DNA from: Bacillota bacterium | Lineage (GTDB): Bacteria; Bacillota; Sulfobacillia; JACIYH01 | Length of the DNA stretch: 64,000 nt | Reading direction: 5' to 3' | Assembly (NCBI GenBank): GCA_030019365.1 | Contig: JASEFA010000003.1 | Span: 62,001 to 126,000, forward strand | Shown here: piece by piece, positions 46,915 through 55,393 of the stretch | Position numbering within the stretch: the first letter of the stretch is position 1 | Layout: every line of letters begins with the position of its first letter | The notes under the pieces: generated by a model | What the model saw: the letters and a program-made list of their open reading frames with translations, nothing else | Database searches by the model: none | What the model was told of the DNA's origin: nothing | Program-made: the position numbers and the translations under genes

Positions 46915-47667
46915 ATGCTGAGGGCGTTGTGGGCGGCGGCATCGGGAATGGTGGCCCAGCAGACGGCGGTGGATGTCATTTCCCACAACCTGGCCAACGT
47001 CAACAGCCCCGGTTTCAAAGCCACTCGGGTCGAGTTCGGAGACGTGGTGGCGACTACAAATCCACCTCCGCCCACCGGGGAATCTCCGGTGGGGGCGGGG
47101 GTGAGGGTGGTGGCGACCATGCCCTCTTTCCTCCCGGGCCAGCTGGAGGAAACCGGCCAGCCCCTCGACCTGGCCATCCACGGGCCCGGATTCTTCCAGG
47201 TGGAGCTGGAAAACGGGGACATCCTGTACACGAGGTCGGGTTCGTTCCACATGGGGTCTGACAGGCGGATATACAACTCCGATGGACACCAGCTGGTGGT
47301 TTCTTCGTGGGACACGCTGGAAGGAGTCGATGCCGGGTCCATCCACGTCGATACCGGTGGGCGCATCCAGGCCCAGGCGGGTGGAGCGTCCCACGAGCTG
47401 GGGCAAGTCACTCTGGTGACGTTCCCCAACCCAGCCGGATTGCAGGCCGTGGGAGGGGGGCTCTACCGCCAGACGGATGCTTCGGGCGAGGCGGAAACGG
47501 ACAGTGCACCGGGAGAGATCTGGCAGGGCTTTCTGGAGAGGGCGAATGTGCAGGTCGTCGAAGAGATGGTGGGGCTGATCATGGCCCAGCGCGCGTACGA
47601 GATGAACAGCAAGGTGGTGCAGGCCGCCGATGACATGCTCGGCATGGCCAACAACCTGCGCCGTTAA
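46915..47667 (+). CDS. flhP: Flagellar basal-body rod protein FlhP (FlgG-like)
   Basis: 250 residues. Paired with FlhO to form the distal rod. N-terminal MLRALWAAASGMVAQQTAVD and ISHNLANVNSPGFKATRVEF are classic FlgG features, with LDLAIHGPGFFQVELENGD in the core and FLERANVQVVEEMVGLIMAQ then RAYEMNSKVVQAADDMLGMA at the end. ATG 46915 follows GGGGGAGG. About 115 nt separate it from flhO; no separate promoter was seen, so the riboswitch probably governs both. Confidence 0.94.
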   Translation: MLRALWAAASGMVAQQTAVDVISHNLANVNSPGFKATRVEFGDVVATTNPPPPTGESPVGAGVRVVATMPSFLPGQLEETGQPLDLAIHGPGFFQVELENGDILYTRSGSFHMGSDRRIYNSDGHQLVVSSWDTLEGVDAGSIHVDTGGRIQAQAGGASHELGQVTLVTFPNPAGLQAVGGGLYRQTDASGEAETDSAPGEIWQGFLERANVQVVEEMVGLIMAQRAYEMNSKVVQAADDMLGMANNLRR

Positions 47668-47674
47668 TCGGGGG

Positions 47675-48073
47675 GTGGTCCCCGCGGCCGCCACGGCGAG
47701 CGATGAGCGGCATGGTGGGCAATCCGCCGCTCTCAGAGAGGCATGCGAGGGATTTGCCGCCATCCTGTGGGAGGAAGTGCTCAAGACCGTTGAGCGCGCC
47801 ATGCTTCCCGGTATGGCTCGCGTAGCCGGTGGTTCCGTGTACTCGGGTCTGGCCCTGCAGGGCATGGCGCGGGAGATGGCAGGTCAGGCCGGGCTGGCTG
47901 ACTTCCTGTACCGGGCCCTGTCTCAGGGTTCGTTGCCAGGCCGCCAGCTCCCGGCGGAGGCACCGGGCGACCCCACGCCGGCGTGTAAGGGGGGCCGGGC
48001 AGGGGGAGCGGGGCCGGTGCCCGGAAGGAAACCGGCTTCACCTGAATACAATATGGGTGGTCAGAACACATAG
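47675..48073 (+). CDS. Rod-binding protein, FlgJ N-terminal domain
   Basis: 132 residues. LREACEGFAAILWEEVLKTV, MLPGMARVAGGSVYSGLALQ and QGMAREMAGQAGLADFLYRA match the rod-binding (FlgJ_N) domain, which caps or scaffolds the growing rod. No muramidase domain is attached, as in most Bacillota. The C-terminal 35 residues are Pro/Gly-rich. GTG 47675 lies 8 nt after the flhP stop, so the three rod genes form one unit. It is followed by an intrinsic terminator. Confidence 0.82.
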   Translation: MVPAAATASDERHGGQSAALREACEGFAAILWEEVLKTVERAMLPGMARVAGGSVYSGLALQGMAREMAGQAGLADFLYRALSQGSLPGRQLPAEAPGDPTPACKGGRAGGAGPVPGRKPASPEYNMGGQNT

Positions 48074-48082
48074 CGGTGGTGA

Positions 48083-48113
48083 CGCCCGGTGGCTTCCGGG
48101 TCACCGGGCGTTT
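48083..48113 (+). terminator. Intrinsic terminator after the rod operon
   Basis: CGCCCGGTG (48083-48091) pairs with CACCGGGCG (48102-48110) around a 10-nt loop and is followed by TTT. It lies 10 nt after the stop of the FlgJ-like gene. Confidence 0.7.
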
Positions 48114-48297
48114 CCCGGAGGCGGGCCTCAATACTCCCGGCCCAGGCTAGGGGCCCGCCTTCTTATTGCCCGGTGGCGGCAGCCGGCCGGCTGCACCTCG
48201 GCCACGGCGCGCTGGCGGCAGTCGGTTGCGGGCGCGCCTTCTTATTGACAGGAACCCCCTGGTTATGGTAGCGTTGATGCGCAACCGAATAGCGTGG

Positions 48298-48401
48298 CTC
48301 TTATCAAGAGTGGTGGAGGGACGGCCCCGATGAAGCCCGGCAACCGGCCCCGGCGAGGCAGCGGTGCCAAGCGCCGCAGATTCTTTCTGAGGGATGAGAG
48401 G
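48298..48401 (+). promoter_or_regulatory. SAM-I (S-box) riboswitch
   Basis: CTCTTATCAAGAGTGGTGGA begins the aptamer, with GGGACGGCCCCGATGAAGCC, CGGCAACC, GGTGCCAA, GCCGCAG and GATGAGAGG in the S-box order. P1 pairs CTCTTATC (48298-48305) with GATGAGAG (48393-48400). It should switch off the methionine synthase gene, and probably metK, when SAM is high. A possible -35 TTGACA at 48245-48250 lies upstream, without a convincing -10. Confidence 0.96.
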
Positions 48402-48417
48402 CGCGCAACGCCCCAAG

Positions 48418-48441
48418 CCTCTTCGGAAAGAAGGGGTTTTG
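48418..48441 (+). terminator. Riboswitch-controlled terminator
   Basis: CCTCTTC (48418-48424) pairs with GAAGGGG (about 48430-48436) around a GGAAA loop and is followed by TTTT. It directly follows the SAM-I aptamer and precedes the coding sequence by a few bases, the usual expression platform of S-box leaders. Confidence 0.85.
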
Positions 48442-48447
48442 CGTTTC

Positions 48448-49494
48448 ATGAGGGAGCAAATGCAGCCCGGAGAGATGATGGCGACAGGGATCGGCAGCCT
48501 GCCCCACCGGCGGGCGGAAGATGGGGTGCAGGCCGTGGTGTCCGCGTTCCCCGACCTGCCTTACTGGCCGCAGCTCCCCCGGCGCGCGCCGGAGGAAAAC
48601 ATGTACCGCCAGTTCCTCACCGGGATGCCCGGCCTGGCGGAGCGGGATGGCTCCCCCGCCGTGCCCGACTGGGATGCGTTCTGGAGCGAGCTGGGCGACC
48701 TGCTGGGCAGGTATACGGCTGGCGACGATTCGGCCGGAGTCATCCCCCGGGAACGGGCGGCCGGCCTGTGGGCCCTCGCCGACCGGGCGCAGGAAGTGAG
48801 ACATTCTGCCGCCGTCAAGGGGCAGGTGACCGGCCCGGTGAGCCTGGGGCTCTCCCTGCCCGGACCGGACGGTAGGCCCGTCCTGTACGATGCCCGGGTG
48901 ATGGAGGCATTGCTGTCCTTGCTCGAGCTGAAGGTGCGCTGGCAGGAGCGGTTCCTGCGGGAGATCCACCCGGTCACTTTGATCTTCCTGGACGAACCAT
49001 ACCTGGGTACGGTGGGATCGGCATTCTACGCCTACGATGCCGGCCAGGCGCGCGACTGGCTGCAAAAGGTGCTCGGGGGGGCCCGCGGGTTGACCGGTAT
49101 CCACTGCTGTGCCAACACGGACTGGGGCATGCTCCTGGGACTGGACATCGACGTGATATCGTTCGACGCATACTCCTACTTCGAAAGCTTCGCCCTGTAC
49201 GTGCCCGCCCTGCGGGCGTTCCTGGAGCGGGGCGGGTGCATCGCCTGGGGAATCGTTCCCGCCGACGGGGAAGCCATCCGCCGGGAGTCAGCCGCATCGC
49301 TGGTGAAGCGCCTCGAAGAGGAGATCGCGGCCCTGGTGGCGGCGGGGCTACCCCGAGAGCGGCTGTTGCATCAGGCCCTCGTCACACCCTCGTGCGGGCT
49401 GGGTTCCCTGACGGTGGAAGACGCGGAAGAGGTGCTGCGGGTATGCCGGGAAGTATCGCGTTCGGCCAGGAATCGCTTTGCCCTGCACGGTTGA
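48448..49494 (+). CDS. Core-type cobalamin-independent methionine synthase family (MetE C-terminal domain only)
   Basis: 348 residues; full MetE has about 750. Only the catalytic barrel is present, beginning [20 protein letters not shown]. Zinc ligands of MetE are kept: His and Cys of [10 protein letters not shown] and Cys of [27 protein letters not shown] is the usual substrate-site block, with LDEPYLG after it. Such core enzymes lack the folate-binding N-terminal half and are thought to take methyl groups from a corrinoid protein or another donor. The SAM-I riboswitch directly upstream supports a role in methionine synthesis. Four ATGs (48448, 48460, 48475, 48478) are in frame; 48478 has the best spacing from GGAG. 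metK follows 133 nt later. Confidence 0.85.
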   Translation: MREQMQPGEMMATGIGSLPHRRAEDGVQAVVSAFPDLPYWPQLPRRAPEENMYRQFLTGMPGLAERDGSPAVPDWDAFWSELGDLLGRYTAGDDSAGVIPRERAAGLWALADRAQEVRHSAAVKGQVTGPVSLGLSLPGPDGRPVLYDARVMEALLSLLELKVRWQERFLREIHPVTLIFLDEPYLGTVGSAFYAYDAGQARDWLQKVLGGARGLTGIHCCANTDWGMLLGLDIDVISFDAYSYFESFALYVPALRAFLERGGCIAWGIVPADGEAIRRESAASLVKRLEEEIAALVAAGLPRERLLHQALVTPSCGLGSLTVEDAEEVLRVCREVSRSARNRFALHG

Positions 49495-49627
49495 TGACAC
49501 GCGGGTGAGGGAATGGGGTCGGCGTGGGTCGGCGGGTAACGCCGGGCAGCCCGGCGACGGCGGACAGTTACGGAACAGCGGAGGTCGGCGCAACAGCGCC
49601 TGGCAAGCAGGGAAGGGAGGTCCGAAG

Positions 49628-50884
49628 GTGCCTCAGGGTCGTTATCTGTTCACTTCGGAGTCGGTGACGGAGGGGCATCCCGACAAGATCGCAGACCAGG
49701 TTTCCGATGCCATCCTGGATGCCATCCTGGCAAAGGACCCGGACGCCCGGGTGGCCTGCGAGACGGCTGTGAAGACCGGCCTGGTGCTCGTGTTCGGGGA
49801 GATCTCCACCGTTTGTTACGTGGACATGCCCCACATCATCAGGGAGACGCTCCGCCAGATCGGATACACGCGGGCCAAGTACGGCTTCGACTGCGACACC
49901 TGTGCCGTGCTGACCGCCATCGAGGAGCAGTCGCCCGACATTGCCCTGGGCGTCGATCGCGCCCTGGAGGTGAAGCAGGGAGGTTCGGGGGACGAACTTG
50001 ACCTCACCGGGGCGGGCGACCAGGGCATGATGGTGGGCTACGCCTGCCGCGAGACTCCCGAACTCATGCCCCTGGCCATCTCCCTGGCCCACAAGCTGGC
50101 CCAGAGGCTGGCGCGGGTGCGTAAGGAGCGGGAGATCCCCTACCTGAGGCCGGACGGCAAGACCCAGGTGACCATCGAGTACGAGGACGGCGTCCCCCTG
50201 CGGGCCGACTGCATCGTGGTGTCGGCCCAGCACAGACCCGACGTTCCCCTGGCGGCCCTCAAGGAGGATGTCATCGAGCACGTGGTGCGCCCGGTGGTGC
50301 CAGCGCGCCTCCTGGACGACCGCACGCGCATCCTGGTCAATCCCACGGGGAGGTTCGTGGTGGGTGGCCCCCAGGGCGATGCAGGCCTGACGGGGCGCAA
50401 GATCATAGTGGACACCTACGGTGGATATGCCCGCCACGGCGGCGGTTGCTTCTCGGGCAAAGACCCCACCAAGGTGGACAGGTCGGGGTCCTACTACGCC
50501 CGGTACGTGGCCAAGAACATAGTGGCCGCCGGCCTGGCCGACAGGTGCGAGCTGCAGGTGGCTTACGCCATCGGGGTGGCCAGGCCCGTATCGCTCATGA
50601 TCGATACCTTCGGCACCGCTGCCGTCCCCGAGAGCCGCATCCTGGAGCTGGTCGAGCGCCACTTCGACTTCCGCCCGGCGGCCATCATCTCGCAGCTAGA
50701 TCTGCGGCGTCCCATCTATCGGCAGGTGGCCGCATACGGTCACTTCGGCCGGCCCGAGCTGGACCTGCCCTGGGAGCGCACCGACCGGGCCGCCCTGCTG
50801 CAGGCGGCAGCCGGCATCGCCGAAACCGCGTCCCTCCACGCCGCCGCGGCCGCCTCTGCCTCTGCCCACCCCGCCAGGCGGTAG
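49628..50884 (+). CDS. metK: S-adenosylmethionine synthetase
   Basis: 418 residues. It makes SAM from methionine and [63 protein letters not shown] and [19 protein letters not shown] are invariant MetK blocks. GTG 49628 follows AGGGAGGTCC with good spacing; the frame upstream to 49478 is Gly/Arg-rich and not conserved. The C-terminus has about 20 extra Ala-rich residues. It lies after the core methionine synthase, so the two sequential steps probably share the SAM-I riboswitch. Confidence 0.96.
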   Translation: MPQGRYLFTSESVTEGHPDKIADQVSDAILDAILAKDPDARVACETAVKTGLVLVFGEISTVCYVDMPHIIRETLRQIGYTRAKYGFDCDTCAVLTAIEEQSPDIALGVDRALEVKQGGSGDELDLTGAGDQGMMVGYACRETPELMPLAISLAHKLAQRLARVRKEREIPYLRPDGKTQVTIEYEDGVPLRADCIVVSAQHRPDVPLAALKEDVIEHVVRPVVPARLLDDRTRILVNPTGRFVVGGPQGDAGLTGRKIIVDTYGGYARHGGGCFSGKDPTKVDRSGSYYARYVAKNIVAAGLADRCELQVAYAIGVARPVSLMIDTFGTAAVPESRILELVERHFDFRPAAIISQLDLRRPIYRQVAAYGHFGRPELDLPWERTDRAALLQAAAGIAETASLHAAAAASASAHPARR

Positions 50885-51002
50885 AGGCCCGCGCCGGCGA
50901 CCCCGCCGCTCCGGCCCGTCCTGCCTCCGACTCCCTAGCGGCATCGCGGTCGGTCGATGAACCTCTGGCGCATATAATGGCGGGTGCCAGGGGGGAGCGG
51001 GC

Positions 51003-51467
51003 TTGGGGTGGCTGGTGGCCGCGGGACTGGCGGTTTTTTCTCTGGTGTTCTGGCAGGCACTGGCGGGCTGGTGGCAGGCGAGGGGGAGGTCTGGTTTTCG
51101 CCATCCCCTGCTCATGGTGTTGATCCGCGATCAGGCTGAGGTGGTCGAGGGGCTGCTCAGGATTCTGCTGCGCCTGCTGGCCTGGTCGCCTGCCACGCGG
51201 GCCTGGGAAGTTATGGTGCTGGACGCAGGGTCCGGCGATGAGACTCCGCACATAGCGCGACGGTTGCTGGCCGGGGCAGGCGTGTCCTTCGTGCAGGCGG
51301 GGCCGGAGTGGTGCCGCATCGTGGAAGACTTCGCCTGGGGAGGTCGGCCCGTCTTGCTGGTGCCGCTGCTGACTGCGCAGGGGTCATCCCACCTTCCGGA
51401 CGGGGTGGTCTACTTTCTTGGTGGAAAGAGCAGGATGACGTTTCCTGATGGCGAATTACCCGATTAA
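51003..51467 (+). CDS. Small membrane-anchored protein resembling a truncated GT2 glycosyltransferase
   Basis: 154 residues. One N-terminal membrane segment (WLVAAGLAVFSLVFWQALAG) is followed by a segment that resembles the start of a GT-A fold: LLMVLIRDQAEVVEGLLRIL and WEVMVLDAGSGDETPHIAR, compare the VVDDGSTDGT motif of GT2 enzymes. The DxD motif and acceptor region are absent, so activity is doubtful. TTG 51003 follows GGGGGAG. A TATAAT at 50973-50978 may be its -10 box. Its last 38 bases overlap the sigma-H promoter of the next gene. Function unknown. Confidence 0.6.
   Translation: MGWLVAAGLAVFSLVFWQALAGWWQARGRSGFRHPLLMVLIRDQAEVVEGLLRILLRLLAWSPATRAWEVMVLDAGSGDETPHIARRLLAGAGVSFVQAGPEWCRIVEDFAWGGRPVLLVPLLTAQGSSHLPDGVVYFLGGKSRMTFPDGELPD
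51430..51458 (+). promoter_or_regulatory. Candidate sigma-H promoter for the diguanylate cyclase
   Basis: GCAGGATGA at 51430-51438, an 11-nt spacer and GGCGAATTA at 51450-51458. The -10 and spacer length are identical to those of the rod-operon promoter at 45850-45878; the -35 differs from consensus at one base. It lies inside the end of the preceding gene, 33 nt before the start codon. Confidence 0.62.
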
Positions 51468-51490
51468 TGTAATGCGGGGAGTGGGAGGGG

Positions 51491-53170
51491 TTGACGGGCC
51501 GGGAGCCGGGTTATCGGGTCTACGCGTGGGTGGTCGGGTTGCTGGGCATCGCCGCTGCCCTGGTCCTGTCGGCCCGGGGGGCGCAGACCGACCTGCGACC
51601 GCTGCTTCTCTTTTGCGCCATGGGCACCGTGGCCGAGTTCCTGGACGTCCGCCTGCCCACCGGGATTCGGCTGAGCCTCAATTTCGCCACTGTATTGCCG
51701 GCCTTCCTGGTCCTGGGGACGGTGGAGGCAACCTGGGTCAGCATGGCGTCTTCGCTGCTGGGCAACACCCTTCCCCGGCGGCGGCCGCTTTTCGTGGGTG
51801 TTTTCAACATGGGGCAGTATGCCCTGGCGTGTCTCGCCGCGGGCTCGGTTTACCAGGCTGCAGGTAACGGCATGGGTCCCGGGGTCCTGTTGCTGGTTCT
51901 CACCTACTTCGTCGTCAATCATCTTCTGGTCACCTGGTATGCCGGCTGGAGAGATGCGGGCGACATCAGGCGGGCCCCCCGCAAGGCCATGGAGGTCGTG
52001 CGTGGTTCCGTCTCCTGGGACGGACTGAACTACCTGGTAAGCGTGCCCCTGGGCGTCAGCATCGCCTTCACCTTCCGGCAGCAGGGTCCGCTCTGGGCCC
52101 TCCTGGTATTCATTCCGGTGCTGGCGGTGGCTTACATCCTGAGGCTGCACCTGGAATTGCAGGCCGTTCACCGCCGCCTCAGCGTGATCCAGCAGGTGGG
52201 GCAGGAGCTCAATGCCGCGCTCGAGCGGGAGCGCGTGCTGGACATGCTGACGCAGGCCATCCGCAGGCTGGTCACGTGCGACGTGTGTGCCATCTTCCTG
52301 CGCGACGGCGAGGACGGGACCCTGCGTCTGGCCCGCCTGGACCATCCCTATCCGGCGGGGTTCCCCCTATCTGCTTTGCGGCCGGGGGAGGGGGTGCTGG
52401 GGCGCCTGGTGGCCGAGCGGCGGGCTGCGGTAACCGCAGATGCCCTGGCGGCGGGCTGGGTGCAGCCCGCTCCGGAAGATCCGGCTCCGCCGCGGGGGGC
52501 GGCCATGGTGCCGCTCCTGATGGACGGGGGCCTTCTGGGCGTGCTGTGGGTTTCGTCGGCCCAGCCGGGTGCCTGCTCGCCCCAGGAGCTACAGGCCCTG
52601 CAGGTGCTGGGCACCCAGGCGGCGGTAGCGGTACAGAATGCCACTCTGTACCGCAGGGCGGAAGAGCTGTCCGTGACCGACGACCTGACCGGGCTTTACA
52701 ATCACAGGTACTTCACCAGGCAGTTGCAGTACACCATCGGCCAGTGCCGCGCCCGGCGCGACAGCGTGGCCCTGGTGTACGTGGACCTGGACGGCCTGGG
52801 GGAGTACAACAATAAATACGGCCACGTGGTGGGAGACGAGTTGCTGCGCGAGTTCGGGCAGGCGCTGCGGTCGGCCGTGCGGGAGATAGACGTCCCCACC
52901 CGGTACGGGGGCGACGAGTTCGCCGTCATCCTGGCCGGGGCCTCCCGGGAGGAGGCCCTGGTGGTGGCGGAACGCATCCGGGCCCGGCTGGAGTCTCACG
53001 CCTTTCGGGGACCGGAAGGCCCCCTGCGCATCACCGCCAGCGTCGGGGTGGCCGTGTTTCCCGACGATGCCCGGGAGGCCACCGACCTGGTGCGGGAGGC
53101 CGACCAGGCCATGTACCGGGCTAAGACCATGGGTGGCAACCGGGTGATGCGCGCCCAGTGTTCAGCCTGA
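51491..53170 (+). CDS. Membrane diguanylate cyclase with GAF and GGDEF domains
   Basis: 559 residues. About seven membrane segments fill residues 10-225 (VVGLLGIAAALVLSARG, GVLLLVLTYFVVNHLLVTWY), then a GAF domain (about 235-390; CDVCAIFLRDGEDGTL, VPLLMDGGLLGVLWVSS) and a GGDEF domain (about 395-555). The active site is intact, RYGGDEFAV, with DDLTGLYNHRYF and VDLDGLGEYNNKYGHVVGDE. A product-inhibition I-site, RxxD in REIDVPTRY, lies five residues before GGDEF. It should make c-di-GMP under feedback control. TTG 51491 abuts GGGAGGGG; the true start may be a little downstream. A c-di-GMP riboswitch 5 kb away and a shared promoter type tie it to motility. Confidence 0.9.
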   Translation: MTGREPGYRVYAWVVGLLGIAAALVLSARGAQTDLRPLLLFCAMGTVAEFLDVRLPTGIRLSLNFATVLPAFLVLGTVEATWVSMASSLLGNTLPRRRPLFVGVFNMGQYALACLAAGSVYQAAGNGMGPGVLLLVLTYFVVNHLLVTWYAGWRDAGDIRRAPRKAMEVVRGSVSWDGLNYLVSVPLGVSIAFTFRQQGPLWALLVFIPVLAVAYILRLHLELQAVHRRLSVIQQVGQELNAALERERVLDMLTQAIRRLVTCDVCAIFLRDGEDGTLRLARLDHPYPAGFPLSALRPGEGVLGRLVAERRAAVTADALAAGWVQPAPEDPAPPRGAAMVPLLMDGGLLGVLWVSSAQPGACSPQELQALQVLGTQAAVAVQNATLYRRAEELSVTDDLTGLYNHRYFTRQLQYTIGQCRARRDSVALVYVDLDGLGEYNNKYGHVVGDELLREFGQALRSAVREIDVPTRYGGDEFAVILAGASREEALVVAERIRARLESHAFRGPEGPLRITASVGVAVFPDDAREATDLVREADQAMYRAKTMGGNRVMRAQCSA

Positions 53171-53994
53171 TGGGCGGGCAGGGATTCGTATGCCCCCTTG
53201 GGGGTGGGTCGGGGCCGGGCCATCTGGGCCGGGGTGGGTGGGCGCTGGATCGTTTCATCCCGGTCGGGAGGTACGTCCTGGAGGGCATTGATCGCCTGGT
53301 GTTTCCCCTTCCCGGGGGATGTCCGGTGTGTGGCCGGGAAGGCATTTTCCCCACATACGTGTGTACTTCCTGTCTCCGGGAATGGCGCCGCGAGTTGCAG
53401 CGGTCGTGCCCGCGTTGCGGTCGTCCCGGCGCAGGCGGCCTCTGCCCCGAATGCGAGCACGGGACCGTCCCGTGGGGGCGGGTGCGGCCCGCAGGAGTAT
53501 ACCGGGGGGCCCTCCGGGAGCTCATCTGCCGGTTCAAGTATGGTGGGGAACGCTGGCTGGGTGCTCCCCTGGGGGAGATCGTGGCGGGCGTGGGTCTGGC
53601 GACCCTTCCCCGTCCCGATTCTGTGGTACCGGTTCCTCTCACGGCCGGCCGGTACCGGCAGCGGGGGTTCAATCAGGCGGAGGATCTGGCCCGGGCGGTG
53701 GGGCGGCACTGGCACGTCCCCGTGATCAGGGCGCTGGGCCGCCGGCGAACCGGACGTCGTCAGGCCGGGCTCAACCGGGCGGCCAGGTGGGAGAACCTGG
53801 CGGGGACGTTTGTACCCCTTTTGGATCTGCGCGGAGCGACGATTATCCTTGTGGACGACGTGATGACCACCGGTGCTACCCTGGCCTACTGCACCCTGGC
53901 TCTGCGCCAGGCGGGGGCCGCCCGGGTGGACGGGCTGGTCCTGGCCACCGTACCCGGCGACGAAAGGTGTCCGGCAGATGCAGGAGATGCGTAA
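53170..53994 (+). CDS. ComF family phosphoribosyltransferase-like protein
   Basis: 274 residues. The N-terminal zinc ribbon has four CxxC-type pairs (CPVCG, CTSC, CPRCG, CPEC), then a type I phosphoribosyltransferase domain with YRQRGFNQAEDLARAV and the PRPP loop IILVDDVMTTGATLAYC. ComFC-like proteins are needed for DNA uptake in competent bacteria. ATG 53170 overlaps the cyclase stop by 1 nt; GTG 53158 is an alternative, and the first 35 residues are not conserved. The place before yvyF-flgM matches Bacillus comFC. Confidence 0.9.
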   Translation: MGGQGFVCPLGGGSGPGHLGRGGWALDRFIPVGRYVLEGIDRLVFPLPGGCPVCGREGIFPTYVCTSCLREWRRELQRSCPRCGRPGAGGLCPECEHGTVPWGRVRPAGVYRGALRELICRFKYGGERWLGAPLGEIVAGVGLATLPRPDSVVPVPLTAGRYRQRGFNQAEDLARAVGRHWHVPVIRALGRRRTGRRQAGLNRAARWENLAGTFVPLLDLRGATIILVDDVMTTGATLAYCTLALRQAGAARVDGLVLATVPGDERCPADAGDA

Positions 53995-54433
53995 CTGTCC
54001 CAGGTGTGATCGCGTCTTTGTCTTCCGGGGCAGGGAGATCTGTCCCTCCTGTGTGGCGGAAGAGGAGGAGCAGTTCGAGCGGGTACGCCTTTTCCTGCGG
54101 CAATCGCCCGGAGCCACCCTCGAGGAGGTGGAGGAGGCAACGGGCGCGCCCTCGGAGCTCATCCTGTCTTTCCTTCGACAGGGTCGCCTCATGGCCACGG
54201 ACGGCCTTAAGGGCGCTGTCGTCTGCCAGCGTTGCGGTGCGCCCGTGGACGGAGGATACCTCTGTGCCAGCTGCTCCCGCGAGCTGGCGCAGGAGGTGGG
54301 CCGGGCGTCGCAGAGGCCGAAGCAGGAGCCCCAGGATGAGGGTGCCCCCGAGGCTCAGAAGCCGGGCTCATCGCGGGGACGCATGTACGTGGCCGATCTG
54401 GTTAAGCGGCACCGGGAAAACGACGATGAATGA
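53978..54433 (+). CDS. TIGR03826 flagellar operon protein (YvyF-like)
   Basis: 151 residues. It begins with a zinc ribbon (NCPRCDRVFVFRGREICPSC), has a winged-helix-like middle (ATLEEVEEATGAPSELILSF, LRQGRLMATD), then a second zinc ribbon (CQRCGAPVDGGYLCASC) and a basic tail. This family is found only next to flgM and comF genes in Bacillota, and its role is uncertain. ATG 53978 overlaps comF by 17 nt; ATG 53987 is a possible alternative. Confidence 0.88.
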   Translation: MQEMRNCPRCDRVFVFRGREICPSCVAEEEEQFERVRLFLRQSPGATLEEVEEATGAPSELILSFLRQGRLMATDGLKGAVVCQRCGAPVDGGYLCASCSRELAQEVGRASQRPKQEPQDEGAPEAQKPGSSRGRMYVADLVKRHRENDDE

Positions 54434-54460
54434 AGATAGAGATCTCTGGGAGGGTATCTC

Positions 54461-54766
54461 ATGAAGATTTCCAACCGCCAGATCCAGAGCGTGATTGAGG
54501 CATATCAGAAGCGGCTCGAGGCGGTGGACTCCGGTCAGCGGGCAGGGGTGGCGCGCAGGTCGGGTTCCCGCAGCGACAGGGTGGAGTTTTCCGCCGACGC
54601 TCAGGAACTGGCCCGTCTGGCGCAAATGGTCAGGCAGATGCCCGAGGTGCGGGAGGACGTGGTGCGGCAACTGGCGGAGACCCTGAAAGACGGCAGCTAT
54701 CACGTGCCCGCCCGGGACGTGGCCGAGAAGATGGTGGTCAGGTATCTGGCCGACCACCTGCAGTAG
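54461..54766 (+). CDS. flgM: Anti-sigma-28 factor FlgM
   Basis: 101 residues. FlgM holds sigma-28 (SigD/FliA) inactive until the hook is complete and it is exported. MKISNRQIQSVIEAYQKRLE is the typical N-terminus; SDRVEFSADAQELARLAQMV and VVRQLAETLKDGSYHVPARD match the sigma-binding C-terminal half. ATG 54461 follows GGGAGGG. flgN and flgK follow, so its position is standard. The sigma-28 gene is outside the window. Confidence 0.94.
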   Translation: MKISNRQIQSVIEAYQKRLEAVDSGQRAGVARRSGSRSDRVEFSADAQELARLAQMVRQMPEVREDVVRQLAETLKDGSYHVPARDVAEKMVVRYLADHLQ

Positions 54767-54874
54767 CGCCGGAGGGGAAGTGGCCCGCAGTACGGGTGGC
54801 CGGCCCGCTGCAGCACGGCGGGGGCCGGGTGCTCCCGGCCGGCGGGCAGCAGTTGGCCGAGGGGGCGGGGCGCC

Positions 54875-55378
54875 ATGGATCGGAGCCTCATTACCAGTCT
54901 CATCGGGGTACTGGAAGCTCACGAAGAAGTTTACGGTGACCTTCTCAGCCTGGGTCGGAGGCAGAAGGAACTGGTGATGAAGGGAGACCTGCCCGGGCTG
55001 GAGGCGCTTCTGGAAGTCCAGCAGGCCCTGGTGCATCGCGCCGGCCACCTGGAGGGTGAGCGGTCCCAGGTGACGGATGGCCTCGCCCGCAGTTGGGGAA
55101 TCCCCGTTGAGTCCCTCAGCCTGACCCGTATCCAGGAGCGCTGCCAGGAGAACAGCTGGCCGGAGGCGGCCCGGCTGGGGGAGTTGAGGACCTCTCTAGA
55201 GCGGCTGGTGGTTGACCTGCATGAAGTCAACCAGGAGAACGAGCGCCTGCTCAAGCGGGCCCTGGCCCTGGTGAGGCACACCCTGGACCTGGTGCTGCCG
55301 ATGGAGGCGAGCCCCGGTTACAGCTCCAAAGGCCACCGGCGCCGGGATGTCCCCCGTGCGGTGGACCGCCATGCCTGA
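54875..55378 (+). CDS. flgN: FlgN family flagellar chaperone
   Basis: 167 residues, nearly all helical (LITSLIGVLEAHEEVYGDLL, SLGRRQKELVMKGDLPGLEA). FlgN keeps FlgK and FlgL soluble and delivers them to the export gate. The late block LVVDLHEVNQENERLLKRAL is the family coiled coil. ATG 54875 follows GAGGGGGCGGGG. It sits between flgM and flgK, the genes of its expected partners. Confidence 0.88.
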   Translation: MDRSLITSLIGVLEAHEEVYGDLLSLGRRQKELVMKGDLPGLEALLEVQQALVHRAGHLEGERSQVTDGLARSWGIPVESLSLTRIQERCQENSWPEAARLGELRTSLERLVVDLHEVNQENERLLKRALALVRHTLDLVLPMEASPGYSSKGHRRRDVPRAVDRHA

Positions 55379-55393
55379 CAGGGGGTGAGGGGG

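Noticed and set aside
48245-48274. Promoter of the SAM-I leader built on TTGACA at 48245
   Set aside because: Only TAGCGT stands at the right distance as a -10, so it was noted within the riboswitch entry rather than listed separately.
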